NCBI GenBank assembly: GCA_027067035.1
Contig: JAMOMO010000498.1
Location: 1 to 5,073 of the forward strand
From: Desulfobulbaceae bacterium
GTDB taxonomy: Bacteria > Desulfobacterota > Desulfobulbia > Desulfobulbales > Desulfocapsaceae
DNA length: 5,073 bases
Direction of reading: 5' to 3'
The notes under the pieces are model-generated. The model was not told the origin of the DNA. It ran no database searches and saw only the letters and a list, made by a program, of their open reading frames with translations. Position numbers and translations under genes: made by a program. Positions 1 to 5,073 of this stretch are shown one piece after another. Positions within the stretch are counted from its first letter, which is position 1; every line of letters starts with the position of its first letter.

Positions 1-660
1 TCTTGCATCGTGTACAGGTAAAAACAGGAATGCGCCGGGCCGTAACAGTATCCGGCAATAACAGAGGTCTTCCAGGAGTTGTGCTGAACAGCCTCCGGCG
101 TCATTATATGAGTTATGGGAGGAAGAAGAGTAAAAGAGCATGTTAAAACGCCGCCTGTCCCTGAACTTACGCAGTTCATGCAGCTGAACTCTGGTGACGG
201 CTGCTGATTCCGGAATGGCTGTCGACAATTTGGTGTGGAAGGCTGTATCCTCTTGGATAATGAGGATTTCCGCTGTATCCCGGTGTTTGTGAAACCTCCG
301 GAAATGTCTGTTGAAAGGGGCCACGGTAGAACGGTCATGGCCGGACAATGGCTTTCTGTGAATGGCTTTGTCAGCCAGCAATCCCAACTGTTTTATCATG
401 GTGGCACCTGCGTGAATGTGTACTGTCTGTTTGAATGGATACAGATTTTCTGCTCAGTGAAGTCTCGAAAGAAAAAGAGTGATTGCAAGGGCCGTGGCGT
501 AGCAGAGAAAAACTTTTATGGAGGCATAAAGAAGTCCTGTCTTTCCCTGTGAAGTGGAGCTCTGTTCACAGCTTCCCGTTTCCGCATCACTGCTGTCTTC
601 CGGTTTCAAAAACCAGATGATTCCCTGTTTTTGTATTGTCACCTTCATTTTCTGTCTCCC
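1..660. other. Region without a recognised gene
   Basis: No family could be recognised in this stretch on either strand. On the plus strand a frame is open from the window edge (position 3) to a TAA at 144-146 (47 codons), and another from 208 to a stop at 550-552 (GTG at 235). Neither has a convincing start signal or recognisable motif, and the second gives a Cys/Gly/aromatic-rich protein of no known type. On the minus strand the frame starting at 648 is interrupted only once (TGA at 454-456) before the window edge, and a second minus frame is open from 392 to the edge. TTA, CTA and TCA triplets are nearly absent from two of the three phases here, so long open frames may be compositional, or this may be an eroded gene. 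No tRNA, rRNA, CRISPR or insertion-sequence ends were seen. Confidence 0.5.
454..648 (-). CDS. Hypothetical small single-pass membrane protein (64 aa), possibly a gene remnant
   Basis: I do not recognise this protein. The reason to consider it is the start: a purine-rich AAGGGAG lies 6 nt upstream of the ATG, a normal ribosome binding site. Residues 1-17 are mixed, residues 18-36 are polar (Ser, Glu, Thr, Gln-rich), and residues 38-61 are hydrophobic enough for one membrane helix, followed by a short basic end (SRLH). The frame ends at TGA, but downstream the same frame has no further stop to the window edge, about 151 codons. It could therefore be a genuine small protein, the front of a gene broken by a stop mutation, or chance. 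It would be transcribed divergently from the regulator at 795, a common arrangement for a target gene of such regulators. The plus-strand frame in the same registry is also open, so the coding strand is uncertain. Confidence 0.3.
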   Translation of the reverse strand: MKVTIQKQGIIWFLKPEDSSDAETGSCEQSSTSQGKTGLLYASIKVFLCYATALAITLFLSRLH

Positions 661-678
661 TTCCCTGTCACATCTGTT

Positions 679-703
679 GAGCCGTTGAAGGCGGCTCTTT
701 TTT
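679..703 (+). terminator. Rho-independent terminator, plus strand
   Basis: A 6-bp GC-rich stem, GAGCCG (679-684) with CGGCTC (692-697), encloses a 7-nt loop and is followed directly by six T residues (698-703). This is a textbook intrinsic terminator for plus-strand transcription. There is no matching A-run on the other side, so it should not work in the minus direction. It implies that plus-strand transcription arrives from the left and is stopped before the regulator's promoter, although no convincing plus-strand gene was found upstream. Confidence 0.7.
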
Positions 704-704
704 C

Positions 705-732
705 TTTACAGAGTATACTTGAGCCATTAAAT
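705..732 (+). promoter_or_regulatory. Possible sigma-70 promoter for the regulator gene
   Basis: TTTACA (705-710, one mismatch to TTGACA) and TTAAAT (727-732, four of six matches to TATAAT) are separated by 16 bp. Transcription would begin around 739, giving a leader of about 55 nt. The position just after the upstream terminator is sensible. An 8-bp palindrome AGTATACT (712-719) sits between the two hexamers and could be an alternative -10 or a protein site. The -10 match is only moderate. Confidence 0.3.
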
Positions 733-734
733 AG

Positions 735-775
735 GAACAGATGCAGATTGTGTGAAAAACAACCAGAACAGATGC
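735..775 (+). promoter_or_regulatory. Direct repeat, candidate operator of the MocR-like regulator
   Basis: GAACAGATGC occurs exactly at 735-744 and again at 766-775, a 31-bp period or close to three turns of B-DNA, so both copies face the same side of the helix. The 8-bp core AACAGATG also occurs in inverted orientation (CATCTGTT) at 671-678. MocR regulators such as GabR and PdxR are known to bind spaced direct repeats near their own promoters, so this arrangement fits an autoregulatory operator. The first copy overlaps the predicted transcription start and the second lies in the leader, 19 nt before the ATG, which suggests repression. The core also occurs once inside the gene (1165-1172), so the 8-mer alone is not diagnostic. 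Confidence 0.45.
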
Positions 776-794
776 TGGTGATACAAGGAGAGGC

Positions 795-2849
795 ATGGAA
801 TTCCAATACGTAAAACTGGCTAATAATCTGGAACAGCAGATTCAGAATGGAGGATATCGGGCCGGGGAAAAACTTCCTTCACTGCGTAAACTCAAGGCTG
901 CCACAGGACTGTCCATTTCCACTGTTTACCAGGCATATGAAGAACTTGAAAATCGTGGACTGGTAGAGGTAAAGGAGAAGTCAGGTTTTTTTGTAAGGCC
1001 GCTTTTAAGTGATATTCTGCCTCTGCCAAAGCAGGGTGTGTCACCGGTTAAAGCCCATAAGGTCGCAATTAATGTTCTTTCTGCCATGATGCAGCGCTCT
1101 CTCACCAATCCGGATCTTATTCCCTTTGGTGAAGCGACTCTTTCGCCAGTGCTTCTCCCGGGAAAACAGATGGCCGCTGCGGTGCGTTCAGCTGCTTCAG
1201 GATATCAGGACGGGAGCCATGGGGGCTATGGTGCACCTCTGGGATATGAAAAACTGCAGAAAGAGATCCGTAAACGCTCTCTTGATCTTCCTCAAGGTTG
1301 TGGTGACAAGGAAATTATAATCACCCAGGGCTGTATGAACGGTATTGAGCTCTGTCTGCGCAGTGTTGCCCGTCCCGGAGATACGATTCTCCTTGAGTCT
1401 CCGACTTTCCTCTGTTATCTCCAGATCATTGAAGATCTCAATATGAGGGCCATGGAAATTCCGGCAGATCCGTTAACGGGGCTCAACATTGATAACTTGA
1501 GAACAGCCCTTGATGAACATGATATCCGCGCCGCTCTTTTTATTCCCACCTTTCAGAATCCGCTCGGGTTTGACATGACATCTGCTGCTAAAAAAGAACT
1601 GGTCGCCCTGTTTGCTGATCGGGGGGTTCCCATTATAGAGGATAATATTTATGGAAATCTCTATTTCGGAGAGCATAAGTCACTTCCCCTGAAGCATTTT
1701 GACAGGCAGGGGATGGTGCTGTACTGCAATTCTTTCTCCAAGGATCTGATGCCCGATCTGCGAATGGGCTGGCTTCTGGCCGGAAAATACCGGGAAAAGG
1801 TAAAACGGCTCAAATTTAACAACAGCCTGGCAAATTCGCAGTTGATGCAGCATGCATTGACGCTCTTTTTACAAAGCGGCGGCTATGAAAGACACCTTCG
1901 GAAGCTTCGTAACAGTCTGAGGAAACAGGCAGCTGATATGATTCAGTCCATTGGACGTCATTTTCCTGCAGAAACTCGAGTATCCTCCCCCAAAGGAGGG
2001 TTGACACTCTGGGTTGAGCTGCCTGACAGTGTGGATGGACTCAAACTCTTTCGTCTGGCTGAAAAGAAAAACATTTCATTGCTGCCGGGAACACTCTGTT
2101 CCAGTACAGGACAGTATGATCACTGCATTCGGTTATGCTTTGGATATCCCTGGAATGATCGGCTTGAGAAGGGGATGAAAACACTTGGGGTCCTGGTCAA
2201 GTCACTGGTTAGAGAAGAGAAGGAACTAAGCACTGAAGTGACTGGTGATGAAATTGTGGTGGGATTAAACAGCGATCCTGAGATCCTGAAAATAGAAGAT
2301 ATCATACGGCATTTTGCATTGCAGAACAGTGGAGCCACACTGCGTTTCCATCAGTCCATATCCGGAAATATTCTTAAACTTATTGCAAGTAATGAACTGC
2401 ATGGCGGTTTTATCTTTGGCGAATGTGATGATGACAGGTTTGACGTTCGTCATCTGAAAACATACTATCTCAGGATTGTGGGACCGACGCAGATGGCGGG
2501 CATTGTGAAACATGGCAGCTATGCTGATCTGGCTGAATTACCCTGGATAGGTAACCCGGCTGAGTGTCCATATTGTCAGTTGATGGAAGATATTTTCATT
2601 GACCGCGGCTTTCATCCGAAGCGGGAAATGATGGCAAGTGCCGAGTCTGCCATTCTCAGTATGATAAAGGCGGGAGTGGGCTTGAACTTTATGCTTGAAG
2701 AGAAGGCCAGGGAACTGGAGGAGGAGGGGAGTCTCGTGGTATGGGAACAGGAGCGGTTTGCCTTCCCGCTCTCCTTTGTTACACTGGAGGGTTTGCGGGA
2801 TGACAGGCGGGTGAAGGGAATAACAGGAGTGATTGACAAGATCTGGTGA
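795..2849 (+). CDS. MocR/GntR-type PLP-dependent regulator fused to a LysR-type effector-binding domain (684 aa)
   Basis: Three domains can be read in order. Residues 1-70 are a GntR winged helix (LPSLRKLKAATGLSISTVY, then a sGfFV wing) that should bind DNA. Residues about 85-470 are a fold-type I aminotransferase-like domain, as in MocR regulators. It keeps the PLP-site residues: TQG at 177-179, aromatic F205, N255 in QNPLG, D283 and Y286 in EDNIYG, the Schiff-base lysine K316 in SFSKDLMPDLRMGW, and the carboxylate-binding arginine R446. It therefore probably binds PLP and senses an amino acid, amine or PLP itself. After a charged linker (about 471-483), residues 484-684 match a LysR substrate-binding domain: GLNSDPEIL at 490-498, GNILKLIASNELHGGFIFGE at 524-543, LPWIGNPAEC at 582-591, and SAILSMIKAGVGL at 618-630. 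Typical MocR proteins are about 450-500 residues, so this C-terminal module is extra. The start is supported by AAGGAG 4 nt upstream (a short spacing) and by the family-typical N-terminus. It is probably autoregulated through the upstream repeats. The natural target and ligand are unknown. Confidence 0.9.
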   Translation: MEFQYVKLANNLEQQIQNGGYRAGEKLPSLRKLKAATGLSISTVYQAYEELENRGLVEVKEKSGFFVRPLLSDILPLPKQGVSPVKAHKVAINVLSAMMQRSLTNPDLIPFGEATLSPVLLPGKQMAAAVRSAASGYQDGSHGGYGAPLGYEKLQKEIRKRSLDLPQGCGDKEIIITQGCMNGIELCLRSVARPGDTILLESPTFLCYLQIIEDLNMRAMEIPADPLTGLNIDNLRTALDEHDIRAALFIPTFQNPLGFDMTSAAKKELVALFADRGVPIIEDNIYGNLYFGEHKSLPLKHFDRQGMVLYCNSFSKDLMPDLRMGWLLAGKYREKVKRLKFNNSLANSQLMQHALTLFLQSGGYERHLRKLRNSLRKQAADMIQSIGRHFPAETRVSSPKGGLTLWVELPDSVDGLKLFRLAEKKNISLLPGTLCSSTGQYDHCIRLCFGYPWNDRLEKGMKTLGVLVKSLVREEKELSTEVTGDEIVVGLNSDPEILKIEDIIRHFALQNSGATLRFHQSISGNILKLIASNELHGGFIFGECDDDRFDVRHLKTYYLRIVGPTQMAGIVKHGSYADLAELPWIGNPAECPYCQLMEDIFIDRGFHPKREMMASAESAILSMIKAGVGLNFMLEEKARELEEEGSLVVWEQERFAFPLSFVTLEGLRDDRRVKGITGVIDKIW

Positions 2850-2955
2850 AGTTGAATATTTCTACAGACATATTGTGTTTTTTATCTTCTTGGCGCGTTG
2901 TCAGAGCGGTATCTTTTTTGCTTAGATCCTGAATCTGTTCAGGATCTGTTTCGTG
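2850..2955. other. Convergent intergenic gap with T-runs and a hairpin
   Basis: This short gap separates the 3' end of the regulator (+) from the 3' end of the secretion operon (-). T-runs at 2878-2883 and 2913-2918 could end plus-strand transcription, but neither is preceded by a strong stem. No short gene with a start signal was seen. Confidence 0.6.
2924..2947. terminator. Perfect 10-bp stem-loop between convergent genes, atypical terminator
   Basis: AGATCCTGAA (2924-2933) and TTCAGGATCT (2938-2947) form a perfect 10-bp stem with a 4-nt loop, 8 nt past the stop of the TolC-family gene. On the minus strand the following sequence is A-rich rather than T-rich, and on the plus strand only GTTT follows, so it lacks a proper U-tract in either direction. 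It may be a weak plus-strand terminator, a 3'-end stabilising hairpin for the secretion mRNA, or a Rho-assisted end. Confidence 0.45.
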
Positions 2956-4281
2956 TCATGGTGTGGTCTGTAATTCACCGACAAGTTGTTTGAAGCGATA
3001 GAGGAGGGTTGCATAATCGTACTTTGAGTTCTGATACCTGTTGCTCACTATAAAATAATCCCGCTGTACATTGAGAACATCCAGCATGGATTGAAGCCCT
3101 TCTTCAAAATTGGCCTCTTTTATTTCCAGCGATTTCTTATTGGCTGCTGCGGCTTTTTCATAAGCCTGAACCGTCTCAAGGGTTCTTTGCAGGGCATCCC
3201 ATGTTGACCTGACTTGTCGGGAAATACTGCGTTCAGTTGCAAGGAGCTGCTTTCGGGATGCGAGGTAGCGGTATTTCAAGGCACGGTATCCGGCGATGTC
3301 CCTACCACCGCTGATAAGTTCCATCTCCAGTTTTAAGCCGAAGTCGGCACGTTCTTTTTCCCAGCCGTAGCCATTCAAATCGTCAGCCGGACTTGTTCGC
3401 TCATACTCTGCAAAGAAACTGAGTGCAGGAAGAAAGCGGCTGGAGCCAATCTTACCATCAAGACGTGCCGCCTCCATTTGCACTCTTCTGAGACGTATTT
3501 CTCCATTTTTCTCTTTTGCCTGTTCCAGCCAGTATTCTACATCCTGTTCAGGAAGAGAAAATGTGATATCAGAACTCAGGTCGTCTAAATTCATCACCAC
3601 CTCACCACCAAGGAGTTCGGATAATTCACCGGCAGCATCAATGAACTTTGTTTCCTGTTCTGCCAGGGCGGCACTAGTCGTCGCATGGCGGGCCTGTATG
3701 TCAAACAGGTCTGATTGCTCATTGAGTCCAAGGTCATGTCCCGCCATAGCGGTCTGTTTCTGGTTATTGAGTATATCCAGTTTTGCCTTTGCAAGATCCA
3801 GGGCGTGTTGCGAGGCAAGAAGTGAGTAATAGGCTTCCACCACCTGAACAACCAGTTTTTCCCATGCGTTACGAAGCTCAAGTGCAGCAATATCAATCTC
3901 ACATCCACCTCGTCTTGCACGGTTAATCTTCTCAATATCCAATAATGGCTGATTGAAAAAAATATTCACTGAGTCATCGTTGAAGGTGAGACGCTGGGAT
4001 TCAATATCTGCAACCTCGTCTGCTTTGTATCTTACTCTGCTGCGCATTATTTTCCCGGCAAGCACGAGCTGTGGTCCCATTTCGGCTATAAGCTCCCAGC
4101 CGTCCGATTTTCTCGCCTTTGACTCCAGTTGTTTAGCCCTGAAATCGGCATTGTTTTTCTCGGCTAAATGTATAGCTGTGTTAAGGTCAAGGGCAAGCGC
4201 CTGCAAGCCGCAAAATGCGGTGGAAAGCAGAACAAGGAGCAAAATGGAGATGAATTGATATGATTTAATGAACGGTTTCAC
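2956..4281 (-). CDS. TolC-family outer membrane channel of a type I secretion system (441 aa)
   Basis: This is the outer membrane and periplasmic exit duct that docks to the HlyD adaptor and ABC transporter so that substrate passes from cytosol to outside in one step. A Sec signal peptide covers residues 1-30 (basic start, hydrophobic ISILLLVLLSTAF, probable cleavage after ALA at 28-30). The mature part shows the two structural repeats of outer membrane efflux proteins: the first about 31-235, with FFNQPLLDIEKI near 108-119 and the helical LGLNEQSDLFDIQAR near 184-198, and the second about 245-437, with FEEGLQSMLDVLNVQRDYF at 392-410 and a closing LYRFKQLVGEL. The length is normal for the family. 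The start is GTG at 4281, with AAGGA 7 nt upstream and a stronger AAGGAGG 14 nt upstream; no ATG lies nearby in frame. It overlaps the acyltransferase gene by 17 nt, so translation is likely coupled. Its dedicated position in the operon favours a type I secretion partner over a general multidrug efflux channel. Confidence 0.9.
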   Translation of the reverse strand: MKPFIKSYQFISILLLVLLSTAFCGLQALALDLNTAIHLAEKNNADFRAKQLESKARKSDGWELIAEMGPQLVLAGKIMRSRVRYKADEVADIESQRLTFNDDSVNIFFNQPLLDIEKINRARRGGCEIDIAALELRNAWEKLVVQVVEAYYSLLASQHALDLAKAKLDILNNQKQTAMAGHDLGLNEQSDLFDIQARHATTSAALAEQETKFIDAAGELSELLGGEVVMNLDDLSSDITFSLPEQDVEYWLEQAKEKNGEIRLRRVQMEAARLDGKIGSSRFLPALSFFAEYERTSPADDLNGYGWEKERADFGLKLEMELISGGRDIAGYRALKYRYLASRKQLLATERSISRQVRSTWDALQRTLETVQAYEKAAAANKKSLEIKEANFEEGLQSMLDVLNVQRDYFIVSNRYQNSKYDYATLLYRFKQLVGELQTTP

Positions 4282-4822
4282 CCGATTTTCCTTTTCCTCC
4301 TTTTTCGCTGCTTCCAGTCCTTTTGAGAGGGTTCAGTTTTCTGGCTGTTACTCCGCCAGTTTTGGGATCGGGCGCTGCAAGATAGATCACCCGGCCGGGA
4401 AATTCAGTCGTCTGCAGATCGTGCAGCATATGCTCTACCCCTCCGAAAGGGGCAATGATGTCAATTACCCACAGACGATCGCCACAGTTCCAGTCTTCTG
4501 GGCGAAGTTTTCCGCCATTTTGAAAGAGTCTTTTTTCCGCTTCTTTATTCAGAAAAGCCCAGCTGATAAATGATGTGGGATATTCTTCCTTCATAAAGAG
4601 CTTGCACTGCCCCGCAACAAGCGGTGGCATCAGCAGCCATTCAAGATCGCCGATAAAGCTGTATCGGCGATGTGCAGACTGCATATAGAGCAGCAGTACA
4701 GGTCCCAGAGCCGGAAGCTTTTTCAGGAGCTTTAGGGACTGTTTGTGGATTTCTTCTTTCAGGGTATCATTATCGGCTGCTTCTGCAGTCATAATAGATG
4801 GTTTTTTTGTTTTTCTGCTCAT
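4265..4822 (-). CDS. RTX toxin-activating lysine acyltransferase, HlyC family (185 aa)
   Basis: HlyC-type enzymes transfer a fatty acyl group from acyl-carrier protein to internal lysines of an RTX protoxin in the cytosol before export. The family signature is clear: LGPVLLLYMQS before the catalytic histidine (H51, in AHRRY), then GDLEWLLMPPL, a FISWAFLN segment, and GDRLWVIDIIAPFGG containing the catalytic aspartate D121. These correspond to H23 and D92 of E. coli HlyC. The protein is a little longer than HlyC (170 aa), with about 25 extra N-terminal residues and a Lys/Gly-rich C-terminal tail. The ATG at 4822 has GGGAG 8 nt upstream and lies 2 nt after the adaptor's stop. An alternative start at M11 lacks this support. 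The enzyme's presence predicts an RTX-type substrate encoded nearby but outside the window. Its place between adaptor and TolC genes differs from the classical hlyCABD order. Which lysines it modifies cannot be judged here. Confidence 0.9.
   Translation of the reverse strand: MSRKTKKPSIMTAEAADNDTLKEEIHKQSLKLLKKLPALGPVLLLYMQSAHRRYSFIGDLEWLLMPPLVAGQCKLFMKEEYPTSFISWAFLNKEAEKRLFQNGGKLRPEDWNCGDRLWVIDIIAPFGGVEHMLHDLQTTEFPGRVIYLAAPDPKTGGVTARKLNPLKRTGSSEKGGKGKSGETVH
4289..4302 (-). promoter_or_regulatory. Double Shine-Dalgarno for the TolC-family GTG start
   Basis: Inside the end of the acyltransferase gene the minus strand reads AAGGAGG (4302-4296) and then AAGGA (4293-4289), 14 and 7 nt before the GTG at 4281. 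This decides the unusual GTG start and supports coupled translation. The same purine run encodes the acyltransferase's KGGKGK tail. Confidence 0.6.
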
Positions 4823-4824
4823 TC

Positions 4825-5073
4825 TTACAACTCCCGTAAACTTTGATCTCTATAACGCAACATGGGGCCTAAAAAGTAATGAATCACACGCCTGCTACCG
4901 ACTTTAACGTCGGCGGCCACTGTCATTCCCGGTAGAATTCTCCCCTGTTTGCCGTTGACAGTGTTGGGCAACTGATATTTCAGAACGGAGATTCGCACGG
5001 GATAAACCAGTCCAAGTCGTTCATCCATCACCGCATCACCGCCAACCCACTCTATTTGTCCATCCAGGTTACC
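4825..5073 (-). CDS. HlyD-family membrane fusion protein of type I secretion, C-terminal fragment
   Basis: Only the last 82 residues are in the window; the frame runs open through the right edge, so the GTG/ATG codons near 5031 are internal and not the start. The fragment has the family's C-terminal beta-barrel and membrane-proximal signature: a conserved IEWVGGDA strand, LGLVYPVRISV, then GRILPGMTVAADVKVG, and RRVIHYFLGPMLR leading to a final SLREL, the usual ending of HlyD-like adaptors. The full protein should be an inner-membrane-anchored periplasmic adaptor of roughly 400-480 residues that links the ABC exporter to the TolC-family channel. The stop TAA is 2 nt before the acyltransferase ATG, so the genes share an mRNA. 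A multidrug-type adaptor is less likely because of the RTX acyltransferase beside it. The operon promoter lies outside the window. Confidence 0.88.
   Translation of the reverse strand, partial: GNLDGQIEWVGGDAVMDERLGLVYPVRISVLKYQLPNTVNGKQGRILPGMTVAADVKVGSRRVIHYFLGPMLRYRDQSLREL

Noticed and set aside
3..146. Plus-strand frame open from the window edge, ending in a basic tail
   Set aside because: Forty-seven open codons are not rare by chance, and no family motif was recognised. It could be the end of a gene left of the window but cannot be supported.
235..552. Plus-strand open frame of 105 codons with a GTG start
   Set aside because: There is no ribosome binding site before the GTG, no recognisable domain and an unusual Cys/Gly-rich composition. 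It mirrors an open minus-strand frame in the same codon registry, so it is not reported as a gene.
547..571. Inverted repeat CTGTGAA/TTCACAG with an 11-nt loop
   Set aside because: It is a short stem with a large loop and no T-run after it, and not clearly linked to any gene, so probably chance.
631..813. Plus-strand frame of 60 codons overlapping the regulator start
   Set aside because: It runs through the terminator, promoter and operator-like repeats and overlaps the well-supported regulator start, so it is chance.
1165..1172. Extra copy of AACAGATG inside the regulator gene
   Set aside because: It lacks the flanking GAACAGATGC match and falls in codons of the aminotransferase domain, so it is treated as a chance occurrence.
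3594..3935. Long alternative frame within the TolC-family gene (113 codons)
   Set aside because: It lies wholly inside a well-matched TolC-family gene on the same strand in another frame and has no signature of its own.
4200..4281. Lipoprotein signal in the TolC-family protein (Cys at residue 24)
   Set aside because: The residue before the Cys is Phe, which does not fit the lipobox, while ALA at 28-30 gives a better standard signal peptidase site.

Overview
The window comes from a Gram-negative bacterium. It carries part of a type I secretion system with an outer-membrane TolC-family channel, a periplasmic adaptor and an RTX-type toxin acyltransferase. Base composition is roughly balanced. 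I cannot name the genus from sequence alone; Desulfobacterota or Gammaproteobacteria are guesses.

Layout. Positions 1-660 hold no gene I recognise. The best candidate there is a short minus-strand reading frame (648 to 454) with a good ribosome binding site and one predicted membrane helix. It ends at a TGA, after which the same frame stays open to the window edge. A plus-strand hairpin plus T-run terminator (679-703) follows. The gap to 794 contains a possible promoter and a 10-bp direct repeat, with an inverted copy of its core further upstream. This looks like the control region of the next gene.

Positions 795-2849 (+) encode a 684-residue regulator with an unusual three-part layout: a GntR winged helix, a complete PLP-dependent aminotransferase-like domain (the MocR arrangement), and then about 200 residues that read as a LysR-type effector-binding domain. 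MocR proteins normally stop after the aminotransferase domain, so this is the most novel item in the window.

Positions 5073-2956 (-) are three closely packed genes reading toward the regulator: the C-terminal end of an HlyD-family adaptor (cut by the window edge), a HlyC-family lysine acyltransferase with its catalytic His and Asp, and a TolC-family outer membrane protein. The spacings (2 nt, then a 17-nt overlap) indicate one operon with translational coupling. The expected ABC transporter and the RTX protein substrate are not in view; if present they should lie beyond position 5073 or elsewhere. The regulator and the secretion operon converge on a short gap (2850-2955) that contains a perfect 10-bp hairpin. 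Nothing in the sequence shows directly that the regulator controls the secretion genes.
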